A stretch of DNA of 39,970 nucleotides from an uncultured Bacteroidales bacterium (GCA_947166105.1 CAMVCZ010000027.1:1-39970), one strand, 5' to 3'. Shown: positions 6,920-15,749, counted from the stretch's first letter. The notes: generated from the letters alone by a model not told the origin. A program made the numbers and translations.

Positions 6920-8287
6920 ATGGAACAACTTGACAGGACAAAGGAGTTAGAAACCAAGAGTATCAGCCATTTGCTGTGGATGTATGCGCTGCCGAGCATC
7001 GTCAGCCAGATTATCGCCTCGGTGTATAACATCGTCGACCGTATGTTTTTGGGGCAATGCGTGGGTGCGCTCGCCATAGCGGGCTTGGCCATCACCATGC
7101 CCATCATGAACATCATCCATGCCTTTGGCTCGTTGGTGGGTGTGGGTTCTTCTGCCCGCATGTCGATTGTGCTCGGCAAGAAGGACTACAAATGGGCCGA
7201 AGACATTTTGGGCAATAGTATGTTGCTGACTTTCATCTTCGGTTTCCTTTTTGTCACAGGTGGTTACATTTTCATGGACAAGATTTTGACCATGTTTGGC
7301 GCGTCGGCGGATACCATCGCATACGCCCGCGAATACATGGATATTGTGTTGCCCGGCATGTTCATGACCACCGTCACCTTCAACCTTACCGGCTTGATTC
7401 GCGCCACGGGCTATCCTAAAAAGTCGATGTGGATTATGTTGAGCGGGGCTATCCTTAACATCGCCCTTGATGCCTTATTCATTTACGCCTTGGATTGGGG
7501 CATTGCGGGTGCGGCATGGGCCACAACCATCTCAATGAGTTGTACGGGTGTTGTTGCCATTTGGCACTTTCTGCAACGAAGTTCCTTCATCCGTTTCCGT
7601 CGCCATTCGTGGCAGCCTAAACTCTACATTTTCCGCAATATTCTGCTTATCGGCATGAGCCCTTTCCTGATGAATGTGGCCGCTTCGGGTGTGGTCGCAC
7701 TGCTCAACAAGCAACTCATCCATTATGGCGGCGACCTTGCTGTGGGGGCTTACGGAATCGTCAACACCTTTGGCAGCCTTAGTGTGATGCTCATTCTCGG
7801 CGTTTGTCAAGGGATGCAACCCATTGCGGGTTATAATTATGGCGCAGGCCATCCACACAGGCTGAAATCCGTCTACACTTTGACCATGAAAGTGAATGTG
7901 CTGATTGGTCTTGCAGGGGCATTGTTGGCCTTGACCATTCCTCAAATCCTGTTGCGGGCTTTCACCAAAGAGGGCGAACTCATCCAAATTGCGGTGCCGG
8001 CCATGCGCTTTATGTTGGTGATGTTCCCTTTGGTGGGCTTCACCATCACCAATTCCAACTTCTTCCAAAGCATCGACAAGCCGTGGATTGCCATCGTCAC
8101 GAGCCTGTCGCGGCAGGTGCTGTTCCTTGCCCCGATGATTTACCTTGTTCCCACCTTGTTCATTAATGCGGGCGGCAACGGCCTGACGGGTGTTTGGGCC
8201 TCGATGACCATTTCAGATGTGCTCGGTGCCTTGCTTGCCTTCTTGCTCATGCTCACGCAACGCCATGTCTTCAAACCTGCTGAATGA
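6920..8287 (+). CDS. MATE family multidrug efflux transporter
   Basis: A 455-residue polytopic inner-membrane protein with about 12 hydrophobic segments in two homologous bundles. The first helix carries the MATE-type motif LPSIVSQIIASVYNIVDRMF, and the second half repeats the pattern (LMNVAASGVVALLNKQL). MATE transporters expel cationic drugs, dyes or metabolites using a sodium or proton gradient. I use the ATG at 6920 (MEQLDRTKELETKSI) rather than an upstream TTG, because it gives the usual short cytoplasmic N-terminus before helix 1. Its stop overlaps the start codon of the next small gene (ATGA), implying coupled translation. The substrate cannot be predicted. Confidence 0.95.
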   Translation: MEQLDRTKELETKSISHLLWMYALPSIVSQIIASVYNIVDRMFLGQCVGALAIAGLAITMPIMNIIHAFGSLVGVGSSARMSIVLGKKDYKWAEDILGNSMLLTFIFGFLFVTGGYIFMDKILTMFGASADTIAYAREYMDIVLPGMFMTTVTFNLTGLIRATGYPKKSMWIMLSGAILNIALDALFIYALDWGIAGAAWATTISMSCTGVVAIWHFLQRSSFIRFRRHSWQPKLYIFRNILLIGMSPFLMNVAASGVVALLNKQLIHYGGDLAVGAYGIVNTFGSLSVMLILGVCQGMQPIAGYNYGAGHPHRLKSVYTLTMKVNVLIGLAGALLALTIPQILLRAFTKEGELIQIAVPAMRFMLVMFPLVGFTITNSNFFQSIDKPWIAIVTSLSRQVLFLAPMIYLVPTLFINAGGNGLTGVWASMTISDVLGALLAFLLMLTQRHVFKPAE

Positions 8288-8586
8288 TAGACCTTTCCAA
8301 TGCCATAGCGACCCCCACCAACACGCATATCAACGATTCGTGCAAGGTGAAAAGCAAGGCCGACATGCGGGCTTATTTGGAGAACTTGCGCGAAGCGTCG
8401 GCACCCGATATGGCCGTTTGCCAAAGGGATTTGGAGTCGATGGTGTGTGAATGGCGGTCGCACAATTTTTTCTACAATTTCAACGTGTTCCGCAGCCGCA
8501 CCAAAGACGTCGACCTCGAACTGAAACAGGCTTGGTGGCGCGAGGTGTTTTGCCGTGTGGTGAGTTGGTTTTATTTTTGGGATTGA
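8284..8586 (+). CDS. Small conserved protein coupled to MATE gene
   Basis: A 100-residue soluble protein starting in the ATGA overlap with the MATE stop codon. The C-terminal half contains a characteristic run: MVCEWRSHNFFYNFNVFRSR, then TKDVDLELKQAWW and a short aromatic tail. I remember similar EWR-HN...RT-DVDL patterns in small Bacteroidales proteins of unknown function, but cannot name a family. There is no signal peptide and no clear membrane segment apart from the aromatic end. The overlap indicates coupled translation with the transporter, but a functional link is only inferred. Confidence 0.7.
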   Translation: MIDLSNAIATPTNTHINDSCKVKSKADMRAYLENLREASAPDMAVCQRDLESMVCEWRSHNFFYNFNVFRSRTKDVDLELKQAWWREVFCRVVSWFYFWD

Positions 8587-8600
8587 AATACCTGTTCGTA

Positions 8601-8631
8601 GGCAGGGGTGGAATGTTATGGAACCCCTGCC
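8601..8631. repeat. Hairpin element after the MATE unit
   Basis: Inverted repeat GGCAGGGGT (8601-8609) / ACCCCTGCC (8623-8631) with a 13-nt loop and no T-run. Its GCAGG...CCTGC core and loop length resemble the second hairpins of the tandem element at 18203-18326, so it may be a degenerate copy. Confidence 0.5.
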
Positions 8632-8658
8632 GTCAAAACGAAACAAAAACATGGAAAT

Positions 8659-8689
8659 TTTGAGCGTATCAAAGAATTGATTATTTTTG
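8659..8689 (+). promoter_or_regulatory. Promoter of the DPP11 gene
   Basis: A well-formed Bacteroidota promoter: -33 TTTG (8659-8662), a 19-bp spacer and -7 TATTTTTG (8682-8689). The leader to the ATG at 8733 is about 36 nt and A-rich. Confidence 0.75.
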
Positions 8690-8732
8690 CCCCAACAATT
8701 AAACATTTAAACAATCAACAATTCAACATCCA

Positions 8733-10871
8733 ATGAAACGTTTATCATTACTTATCACCCTCATCCTCACGCTTTCTGTCGGCATAGCGAAGGCCGGCGA
8801 AGGCATGTGGATTCCCATGTTGCTGCAATACAACGAGAAGGAAATGCAGGAAATGGGCATGAAAATCACCGCTGAAGACATCTACAGCATCAACCACAGT
8901 AGCCTGAAAGACGCCATCGTGCTCTTTGGCGGAGGCTGCACAGGCGAAATCGTCAGCGACCAAGGCCTGCTGCTCACCAACCACCACTGCGGCTACGGCT
9001 ACATCCAAAAACACAGTTCAGTTGAGCACGACTACCTCACCAACGGCTTTTGGGCCATGAACCGTGGCGAGGAACTGCCTTGCCCTGGTCTCAGCGTCAT
9101 TTTCCTCCGCGAGATGCGCGACGTGACCAAGCAAGTGCTTGAAGGCATCACCATCGACACACCCGAAGACGAGCGTAAGGCCAAGATTGACGAAAACATG
9201 AAGAAAATCAAGGCACAGATTGAGAAAGAGACCCAATACAAGGTCAGAATCGAGCCTTTCTTCTTGGGCAATGAGTATTATCTCATGCTCAACGAGGTCT
9301 ATACCGATGTGCGCCTCGTGGGTTGCCCGCCGAGCAACATCGGCAAGTTTGGCGGCGACACCGACAACTGGGTTTGGCCCCGCCACACGGGCGACTTCAG
9401 CGTGTTTCGCGTGTATGCCGACAAGGACGGTCGCCCAGCCGACTACAGCAAGGACAATGTGCCTTACAAGCCCGCCAAGCACCTCGAAATTTCCCTGAAA
9501 GGTGCCGAGGAAGGCGACTTCGCCTTCGTGTTCGGCTATCCTGCCCACACCAACGAATACTTGCCCGCCGTGGCCGTCGACCAAGAGGCCAACCTCATCG
9601 ACCCCATCAGGGTTGACTTACGCGGCAAGGTGCTCGACATCTACAACAAATATCAGGAGCAAGACCCCAAGGTGCGCATCCAATACGCCGCCAAACACGC
9701 CAACATCGGCAACGGCTGGAAGAAATGGATGGGCGTGACCGAGGGCATCAACCACTTCCACGGCGTGGAGAAAAAACGCGCCTTCGAGAAGGACTTTCAG
9801 GAATGGGCATTGGGCGCACGCAACCGCTACATGTACATCGACCTGCTGAAAGACTTCAAGAAAAACTATTATGATTTGAAGCCTTACGAGTTGGCTTACA
9901 CCTATTTGGCCGAGGCCGGACTGCGTATTGAACTCATCAACTTTGCCGGACGTTTCGCCCGCCTTTCCGAAGTGACCAAAGACACACCGCAAGAGGAAAT
10001 CGACAAGATGATTGCTTCGTTGAAGACGGCTTCCGCCAATTTCTTCAAAGACTATTACGAACCTATTGACCGCGAAGTGGCCGCCATGTTGCTCAACGAA
10101 TACTTGAAGGCCCAATCCGCCGATTTCCGTCCGGCTTTCCTCAACGAAATCAAGGACGTGGACAGTTATGTCGACAACCTGTTTAACAAGTCGATGTTTA
10201 CCGACGAGGCCAAAGTGAATGATTTCTTGGACAACTTCAAGGCCAACAAAGCCAAGAAATTGGCCAACGACCCCGCTTTGAAGGTGTATCAAAGCCTCAT
10301 CGGGTTCTACCGCAACGAGGTTTACGACCACATTTCGGAAATCAACACCAACATCGACCGCCTGCAACGCATCTACATGAAAGGTCAAATGGACATGCAG
10401 CCTGAGAAGCGCCTCTTCCCCGATGCCAACTTCACGCTGCGCGTCACCTACGGCAAAGTGGAAGGCTTCAAGCCGCAAGACGGAAAAACCTACAAGCATT
10501 TCACCACGCTTGAAGGCATCATGGAGAAGGAAAACCCCGACATTTATGATTATGTGGTGGAGCCGCGCCTGAAGGAACTCTTTAATAATAAGGACTATGG
10601 CCGCTACGCCGACAAGGACGGCAAGATGCACGTTGCCTTCACAGCGAGCGTACACACCACTGGCGGCAACTCGGGCAGCCCGATTCTGAACGCCGAAGGA
10701 CAGCTCTTGGGCCTCAACTTCGACCGTTGCTGGGAAGGCACGATGAGCGACCTCATCTACGACCCCGACATCTGCCGCAACATCAGCGTCGACATTCGCT
10801 ATGTGCTTTTCATCATCGACAAGTTTGCTGGTGCAGGGCACTTGATTGAGGAGATGACGATTGTGGAATAA
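8733..10871 (+). CDS. dpp11: S46 family dipeptidyl-peptidase 11 (Asp/Glu-specific)
   Basis: A 712-residue periplasmic serine exopeptidase of family S46 that releases dipeptides from peptide N-termini. Residues 1-21 form a signal peptide ending AKA. The chymotrypsin-like triad is visible as His85 (TNHHCGYG), Asp221 (RHTGDFSVF) and Ser647 (GGNSGSP). In this family the residue 18 positions after the catalytic Ser sets specificity: Arg marks DPP11, which prefers acidic residues, and Gly marks DPP7. Here it is Arg665 in GLNFDRCWEG, so I call DPP11. Length fits the family (about 710-720). Such enzymes feed dipeptides to asaccharolytic or protein-using Bacteroidales. It is monocistronic, with its own promoter and a strong terminator. 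Confidence 0.95.
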   Translation: MKRLSLLITLILTLSVGIAKAGEGMWIPMLLQYNEKEMQEMGMKITAEDIYSINHSSLKDAIVLFGGGCTGEIVSDQGLLLTNHHCGYGYIQKHSSVEHDYLTNGFWAMNRGEELPCPGLSVIFLREMRDVTKQVLEGITIDTPEDERKAKIDENMKKIKAQIEKETQYKVRIEPFFLGNEYYLMLNEVYTDVRLVGCPPSNIGKFGGDTDNWVWPRHTGDFSVFRVYADKDGRPADYSKDNVPYKPAKHLEISLKGAEEGDFAFVFGYPAHTNEYLPAVAVDQEANLIDPIRVDLRGKVLDIYNKYQEQDPKVRIQYAAKHANIGNGWKKWMGVTEGINHFHGVEKKRAFEKDFQEWALGARNRYMYIDLLKDFKKNYYDLKPYELAYTYLAEAGLRIELINFAGRFARLSEVTKDTPQEEIDKMIASLKTASANFFKDYYEPIDREVAAMLLNEYLKAQSADFRPAFLNEIKDVDSYVDNLFNKSMFTDEAKVNDFLDNFKANKAKKLANDPALKVYQSLIGFYRNEVYDHISEINTNIDRLQRIYMKGQMDMQPEKRLFPDANFTLRVTYGKVEGFKPQDGKTYKHFTTLEGIMEKENPDIYDYVVEPRLKELFNNKDYGRYADKDGKMHVAFTASVHTTGGNSGSPILNAEGQLLGLNFDRCWEGTMSDLIYDPDICRNISVDIRYVLFIIDKFAGAGHLIEEMTIVE

Positions 10872-10876
10872 AACAA

Positions 10877-10906
10877 AAGGCGGTCGCTGATGTGACCGCC
10901 TTTTTT
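10877..10906. terminator. Bidirectional terminator between dpp11 and the LRR gene
   Basis: Perfect 9-bp stem AAGGCGGTC (10877-10885) / GACCGCCTT (10894-10902) with an 8-nt loop and T-runs on both strands. The T-run on the plus strand reaches the stop codon of the convergent LRR gene, so one element serves both genes. Confidence 0.9.
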
Positions 10907-12099
10907 CATTTGCCTTTTACCAAAACCCGTTTTGTCAAAAGCCCTTTCTTTGTTTGGATTTTGACGATATAAACACCTGCTTCATAAGGACTGAAATCGT
11001 AGACAACGTTGTTGCCACTTGCTGAAGTCTCAAACAACCTTTCACCCAACATATTGTAAATGCTGATGGCTTCGATGTTTTCAGCCTCAATTTGGATTGT
11101 CCCGCTGGTCGGATTGGGATAGACGGTTACTGTCTGTTCATCAAGTTCTTGTACAGAATTACAATCGTCGACGATTGTGGTGAAATAGCCATGCCAATCC
11201 GAGTTTTGGTAGGCAGGGATGCATTGGCAAGGTACGGTGAGCGTTGTGCAGGTGAAGCCCTCAAACACCTCATCGAATGAAAACACAGGCGGTACCGTTG
11301 CCAAGGAAACGACTTCAGCAAAGCCACTGCATTGATAGAATGCCATTCCACCAATGCTTTCCAATGCGCTTCCAAGAGTCAGCGTGTCAGTGAAACCGCT
11401 GCAATTGTTGAACGCATTTGGCTCAATACTGGTCACGGAATTAGGGATGGTCAGGGAACCGGTGAAACCTTTGCAACCCCAAAAGGCAGAAGTGCCGATG
11501 GATGTCACTGCCTCGCCGAGATCCAAACTGGAAAAACCGCTGCACCTATAAAACGCCGCCTTATCGATGCGTTCCAAACCGTTTCCGATAGTCAGCGAGC
11601 CGGTAAAACCCTTGCAACCATAGAATGAAGCCGTCTCCATGACCTTCACCGAATTGGGAATAGTCAGTGAGCCAGTAAGACCTTTGCAGCCATAAAATGC
11701 TGCGGATGCTATGGTGTCCACGGAGTTGCCAAGGTCTAATCCAGTCAATCCGCTGCAACCCAAGAATGCGTTTTCACCGAGATAGGTCACAGTATTGGGA
11801 ATGGTCAAGAGACCTGTCAGGCTTCCGCACGATATGAAAGCGTTTTTTCCAATCCTGGTCACGGCATAGTTGTTCCCATTATAACTGATGCTTGTCGGGA
11901 TGCTTATCTCACCAGTCGCTGAAGGGCCGTCGATATGGCTCATAATCGTTACGGAAACACCGTCATCATTGATTTGGTAATAAAAACTCCCTACGGGGAA
12001 AACTTCTTGTGCATTCAGATGCGTTGTCCACATGACGCTCAGGAAAAGAACGGATAGGACAGCGCATACTGCTTTTTTGCATGATGAATCGCTTTTCAT
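10906..12099 (-). CDS. BspA-like leucine-rich-repeat protein with T9SS sorting domain
   Basis: A 397-residue secreted protein. A signal peptide (to about residue 30, ending LNAQ) is followed by about nine BspA-type LRR_5 repeats of roughly 23 residues (pattern IPNSVTSIEPNAFNNCSGF), spanning about residues 60-270. A spacer with CTTLTVPCQCIPAYQ follows, then a type A C-terminal sorting domain: VYPNPTSGTIQIE, a middle YNMLGERLF strand, and the basic end LTKRVLVKGK. Such domains direct export through the T9SS and attachment to the cell surface. BspA-type repeats mediate adhesion to host or bacterial surfaces in other species. The repeats alternate between a GCSGFSSLDLG and a GCKGFTGSLTI form, showing internal duplication. 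It may be co-transcribed with the upstream DUF937 gene (33-bp gap). Confidence 0.9.
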   Translation of the reverse strand: MKSDSSCKKAVCAVLSVLFLSVMWTTHLNAQEVFPVGSFYYQINDDGVSVTIMSHIDGPSATGEISIPTSISYNGNNYAVTRIGKNAFISCGSLTGLLTIPNTVTYLGENAFLGCSGLTGLDLGNSVDTIASAAFYGCKGLTGSLTIPNSVKVMETASFYGCKGFTGSLTIGNGLERIDKAAFYRCSGFSSLDLGEAVTSIGTSAFWGCKGFTGSLTIPNSVTSIEPNAFNNCSGFTDTLTLGSALESIGGMAFYQCSGFAEVVSLATVPPVFSFDEVFEGFTCTTLTVPCQCIPAYQNSDWHGYFTTIVDDCNSVQELDEQTVTVYPNPTSGTIQIEAENIEAISIYNMLGERLFETSASGNNVVYDFSPYEAGVYIVKIQTKKGLLTKRVLVKGK

Positions 12100-12132
12100 A
12101 ATGGTGTGGAAAATCTTCTTTTCAAATAGGGT

Positions 12133-12696
12133 TTACTTCCCGAACAGGCTTCCCAAGCCGCCCAGGATGTCGGGCTTGCCGTCGCCGTCCTTGTCCTTCA
12201 TGGCTGCGCCGAGGATGCTGCCGAGGCCGCCGCTTTGCTGACCGCCACCGAGGAGGCCACCCAGCAAACCAGCAAGGCCAGCCGCGCCCGAATTGCCGTT
12301 CTGCTTGCCCAAGAGGGCGAGGATGCTCGGGGCAATGGAGGCGAGGATGTTGCTCACTGCATTGGAAGCAACACCTGTCTTTTGAGAGATGCCGCCCAAC
12401 ACATTGGTGAGGTTGCCTCCGAAGATGTGGCCCAGAATCTTGGAGCCGTCGGTGAGGTCGGCACCCTTCAGGTTGCTGATGATGTTGCCCGCATTGCCGG
12501 CATGGTCGCCCAAGGCCTTGGCCAAGGCTGCCGCACCGCCTTCGGTGGAGGCGTTCTGCTGCATCGCGCCCATGATGGACGGCAAAGCATTAGTGATGAC
12601 CGAAGACACTTGCTTCGAGTCGAGGTTGAATTTTTCTGCGATTGTGCCGACGGCATCGTTGCCCGTCAAAGCACCTAAGATGTTGGTTAAGTCCAT
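12133..12696 (-). CDS. DUF937 domain protein with calcium-loop-like C-terminus
   Basis: A 187-residue protein of the DUF937 family. Residues 1-130 are Ala/Gly/Leu/Asn-rich helices (MDLTNILGALTGNDAV, then ALPSIMGAMQQNAS), typical of the family. After a Gly-rich GLLGGLLGGGQQSGG stretch the tail contains DKDGDGKPDILGG, which fits a DxDxDG calcium-binding loop. I use the ATG at 12696, which follows a promoter with both boxes; longer frames would run through it. There is no signal peptide. DUF937 proteins are widespread but uncharacterised. The Gly-rich tail may mediate assembly, but this is a guess. Confidence 0.85.
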   Translation of the reverse strand: MDLTNILGALTGNDAVGTIAEKFNLDSKQVSSVITNALPSIMGAMQQNASTEGGAAALAKALGDHAGNAGNIISNLKGADLTDGSKILGHIFGGNLTNVLGGISQKTGVASNAVSNILASIAPSILALLGKQNGNSGAAGLAGLLGGLLGGGQQSGGLGSILGAAMKDKDGDGKPDILGGLGSLFGK

Positions 12697-12727
12697 GGTA
12701 TTATGTTTAATATGATTTTTAAGACCA

Positions 12728-12757
12728 CAAAAATAAGGAATTGTTGGAAAATACAAG
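12728..12757 (-). promoter_or_regulatory. Promoter of the DUF937 gene
   Basis: On the minus strand, -33 CTTG (12754-12757) and -7 TATTTTTG (12728-12735) are about 18 bp apart. The leader to the ATG at 12696 is about 30 nt. Confidence 0.6.
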
Positions 12758-12891
12758 TTGCTTGAAGGAAAAAATGTTGTTTTTGCAATGACCGTTATTA
12801 GCATCGCATGGCCAAAATTGTGGCACGGTTTTGGTAGTTGAAGAGGGTGAACGCAAATAAAAGAAGTCAAACCCTCAAAAAAATCACAACT

Positions 12892-13941
12892 ATGAAAGCC
12901 AAGAACATCCTGATGACCCTCCTGTTGGTGACGGGAGCCATCGCAGCAAAAGCCGCCGGTTATCCACCCGAACTCGCCTTGGTATCACAGCCGGTGATGG
13001 TGTACAACCACAATTCAATCACGGTCTACTACGACGTGGAAAACATTGGCGATTACACTTATAGGGGCGACATCTGCATCTTCCTCAACCCTGATTACGG
13101 CACCCGCTATGCCGAAAAATATGTGAAAGTGCGTCCTGGTCGCATCAAGAGAATCGCCATTGAGATTCCTTGCTACGCCATCGACCGTCACATTGCCTAC
13201 ACGCTCATGCCTTATTACTCGATGGGTCGCGAACTCTACAGTTTCACCACCTTCGAATACTTCGAGCCTATCCGTTTCTGTTGGCATGGACCTCGCACCG
13301 AGCCTTGGGTGGTGATTCATATCGGGCCGCGAGTGCGCTATTACCACCGCCCCGGTCACTACCGCTACTACTACGACGGTTTCCGCCCGCCGATGCCCGT
13401 TGGCCCCGGAATGCCTCCCCCGATGGATCCGATGCACCACACCTACGGCTACCATCACAATAACGGCGGTTATCCTGCCACCCACGACTGGAACAACAAA
13501 CCCGAGCCGAAGCCCAACAACGATGCGCCTGCACCTACTGCAACGGTCAGGCCGAAAGCCAACGGCGGCAGCATGAGCCACGGCAACGCCAACAGCGGTA
13601 CTTCGATAGGCTCAGTAACCAATGCACCCAACAATGGAGGTTCGAGCAGCAGTGTCAGACCCAGCACGCCTTCGGGCAACGGCAGCAACAGCGGTCGCAC
13701 GGGCAACAGCGGCAATGTAAGCCGTCCGAGCAGCACTAACCGCCCCAGCGGAACATCCACCAACTCAAGCCCACGCACGGGCAAGACCAACTCTGGCAGC
13801 CGTGTGAACAACTCGACCAGCAGCAACAGCACCAATGGTACGGGCAACTCAAGCCGAGTGGGAAGTTCAAGTGGAAGCCGCTCCACTGGAACGAGCAACA
13901 AAGCAGGCACCAGAAGCGGTACAGGGAATGGCCGCAGGTAA
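12892..13941 (+). CDS. Secreted protein with Ser/Asn/Gly-rich low-complexity tail
   Basis: A 349-residue protein. Residues 1-22 (MKAKNILMTLLLVTGAIAAKA) are a signal peptide. Residues 25-125 look like a beta-sandwich (LALVSQPVMVYNHNSITVYY...IGDYTYRGDICIF), reminiscent of a CARDB-like adhesive fold. Residues 130-200 are rich in Tyr, His and Pro (HRPGHYRYYYDGFRPPMPV). The remaining 140 residues are almost only Ser, Asn, Gly, Thr and Arg in irregular repeats, ending GTGNGRR. No membrane anchor or sorting domain follows. I chose the ATG at 12892 because it begins the signal peptide; upstream codons are leader. The tail suggests a cell-surface or extracellular matrix role. The family is not recognised. 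Confidence 0.75.
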   Translation: MKAKNILMTLLLVTGAIAAKAAGYPPELALVSQPVMVYNHNSITVYYDVENIGDYTYRGDICIFLNPDYGTRYAEKYVKVRPGRIKRIAIEIPCYAIDRHIAYTLMPYYSMGRELYSFTTFEYFEPIRFCWHGPRTEPWVVIHIGPRVRYYHRPGHYRYYYDGFRPPMPVGPGMPPPMDPMHHTYGYHHNNGGYPATHDWNNKPEPKPNNDAPAPTATVRPKANGGSMSHGNANSGTSIGSVTNAPNNGGSSSSVRPSTPSGNGSNSGRTGNSGNVSRPSSTNRPSGTSTNSSPRTGKTNSGSRVNNSTSSNSTNGTGNSSRVGSSSGSRSTGTSNKAGTRSGTGNGRR

Positions 13942-13952
13942 GTCAAAACTTG

Positions 13953-13982
13953 AAAAGGCGCATCACACAGGATGCGCCTTTT
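13953..13982. terminator. Bidirectional terminator between convergent genes
   Basis: Perfect 12-bp stem AAAAGGCGCATC / GATGCGCCTTTT with a 6-nt loop. It overlaps the last codons and stop of the RluA-family gene and lies 11 bp after the low-complexity gene, so it serves both. Confidence 0.8.
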
Positions 13983-14670
13983 CCATTGATTGTTCAAATG
14001 CCGTCCAAGGCGAAATCTCTGGCAAGGGTGCCGTCACCTCAATTTGCGTTTTCAAAACGGGATGCTCAAATGCGATGCGCCAAGCGTGCAGGCTGATGGA
14101 AGCGTCGGGGTTGCTGCGCGGATAACCGTATTTCAAGTCGCCACGAATGGGGCAACCGATGTGTGCCAACTGGCAACGGATTTGGTGATGCCGCCCCGTA
14201 AACAACTCGACTTCAAGCAGATAAAAAGTTTCCGATTTTCCAATAACGCGATAACTCAGCCGTGCTAATTTGGCTTCTTTCGTCCCTTCAGGAACAATGA
14301 ACGACTTGTTCATCTTCTCGTTTTTCACGATAAAGTCCTCTAACACATCGGCTTGCTTGGGCGGATGGTTTTTCACGAGGGCGAGGTAAGTCTTGCGGAA
14401 GTCGCGGTCTTTCACCTTGACGGTCATCCGCGAGAGGGCCTTGCTCGTCTTGGCGAACACTACTGCGCCGCTCACGGGACGGTCGATACGGTGGACGAGG
14501 CCGGCGAAGACGTTGCCCGGCTTTTCGTACTTTTCCTTGATGTATTCCTTCACGTCGTCGAGCAGGCACTTGTCGCCCGTCTTGTCGCCTTGCACGATTT
14601 CGGAGGGCAACTTGTTGACGATGATGAGGTGGTTGTCTTCGTATAGGATGCGGTTGTTGATGGTGTTCAT
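13963..14670 (-). CDS. RluA-family RNA pseudouridine synthase
   Basis: A 235-residue enzyme that isomerises uridine to pseudouridine in rRNA or tRNA. The RluA catalytic motif HRIDRPVSG (60-68) places the catalytic Asp at 63. The N-terminal ILYEDNHLIIVNKLP and the later GRHHQIRCQLAHIGCPIRGD are the other conserved blocks. There is no N-terminal S4 domain, so the protein is of the short RluA/RluC-like catalytic-only kind. The ATG at 14670 overlaps the mnmA stop (ATGA), which decides the start over a TTG 6 bp upstream and indicates translational coupling. The target site in RNA cannot be told from sequence. Confidence 0.93.
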   Translation of the reverse strand: MNTINNRILYEDNHLIIVNKLPSEIVQGDKTGDKCLLDDVKEYIKEKYEKPGNVFAGLVHRIDRPVSGAVVFAKTSKALSRMTVKVKDRDFRKTYLALVKNHPPKQADVLEDFIVKNEKMNKSFIVPEGTKEAKLARLSYRVIGKSETFYLLEVELFTGRHHQIRCQLAHIGCPIRGDLKYGYPRSNPDASISLHAWRIAFEHPVLKTQIEVTAPLPEISPWTAFEQSMEKAHPV

Positions 14671-15749
14671 AGCCAATTAGTTTTAGGTTCACAAATCACC
14701 CCACTCCCCACCACAAACGGCTCCACCTCGTGGTAAACCACCCCAAACTGCCCTGGTGCCACGCCCGAAATGGCCACCTCCGACTCAATGTCGGCACCGC
14801 GCTCCGTGAGGTGCAACGTCCCGTAGGTAAACTCTGGCTGGTGCCGTATCTTGAAGCGAACCCGCTGACCGTCAACGAACTGCAAGGCAGGGTTCATCGG
14901 TTGCAAGTCGCCCAAGGGGATGATGTTGGTGTATTGCGAAATCGGGTCGTAGCCCTGCGACACATAGACGATATTGTTCGGGATGTCCTTCTTTATCACA
15001 AACCACGGCCCGCCACTGAGACCTAAGCCCTTGCGCTGCCCGATGGTGTGGAACCAAAAACCCTTGTGACGGCCTAATTTCTTGCCCGTTTCCAGTTCAA
15101 CGATGTCGCCGGGCATTTCGCCGAGATATTCACGGATGTAGTCGTTGTAATTAATCTTTCCCAAGAAACAAATCCCTTGGCTATCGTGGCGTTCTGCGCT
15201 GGGAAGCTTGTATTTTGCTGCCAATTGGCGCACCTCGGGCTTTGGAATGTCGCCGATGGGAAAGATGACCTTTGAGAGTTGCGCGTAGGTGATGCGACCC
15301 AAGAAATAAGTCTGATCCTTGAAGGTGTCGGCAGCCGTGCCGAGCCAGAAGATGCCGTTTTCGTCCTCCCACGAGCGGGCGTAATGTCCCGTCGCGATTT
15401 TGTCGAAATTGTGGCCTTCCTTTTCCTCGAAGGCGCCGAGTTTGATCCAGCGGTTGCACATCACATCGGGGTTGGGCGTGAGGCCCTTGCGCACCATCTC
15501 CATCGTGTATTTCCCGACGGTTTCGAAATACTCGTGCTGCAAATCGACAATATCAAATTTGCAACCGTATTTCTTTGCTATATAGGTCGTTATCTCAATA
15601 TCCTCCTCCGATGGGCAACTCGACAAATCCTCCTTGCCTTCCATACCAATCTTGATATAGAAGATATGCGGGTCGTAGCCCTGTTCCTTCAGAAGCGGCA
15701 CCACAACGGAGCTATCCACTCCACCCGAAACCAATGCGGCTATGTTCAT
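14667..15749 (-). CDS. mnmA: tRNA-specific 2-thiouridylase
   Basis: A 360-residue enzyme that places the 2-thio group on the wobble uridine of tRNAs for Lys, Glu and Gln, using ATP and sulfur from a relay. The N-terminal PP-loop is SGGVDSS (8-14). The catalytic cysteine is Cys98 in NPDVMCNRWIKLG and the second is Cys194 in SQGICFLG. The C-terminal beta-barrel follows (FVDGQRVRFKIRH). Length matches bacterial MnmA. It is coupled to the RluA-family gene by a 4-bp overlap, making a small tRNA/rRNA modification operon. A -7 box TATTTTTG lies 15 bp before its start, so the leader is very short. Confidence 0.97.
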   Translation of the reverse strand: MNIAALVSGGVDSSVVVPLLKEQGYDPHIFYIKIGMEGKEDLSSCPSEEDIEITTYIAKKYGCKFDIVDLQHEYFETVGKYTMEMVRKGLTPNPDVMCNRWIKLGAFEEKEGHNFDKIATGHYARSWEDENGIFWLGTAADTFKDQTYFLGRITYAQLSKVIFPIGDIPKPEVRQLAAKYKLPSAERHDSQGICFLGKINYNDYIREYLGEMPGDIVELETGKKLGRHKGFWFHTIGQRKGLGLSGGPWFVIKKDIPNNIVYVSQGYDPISQYTNIIPLGDLQPMNPALQFVDGQRVRFKIRHQPEFTYGTLHLTERGADIESEVAISGVAPGQFGVVYHEVEPFVVGSGVICEPKTNWL

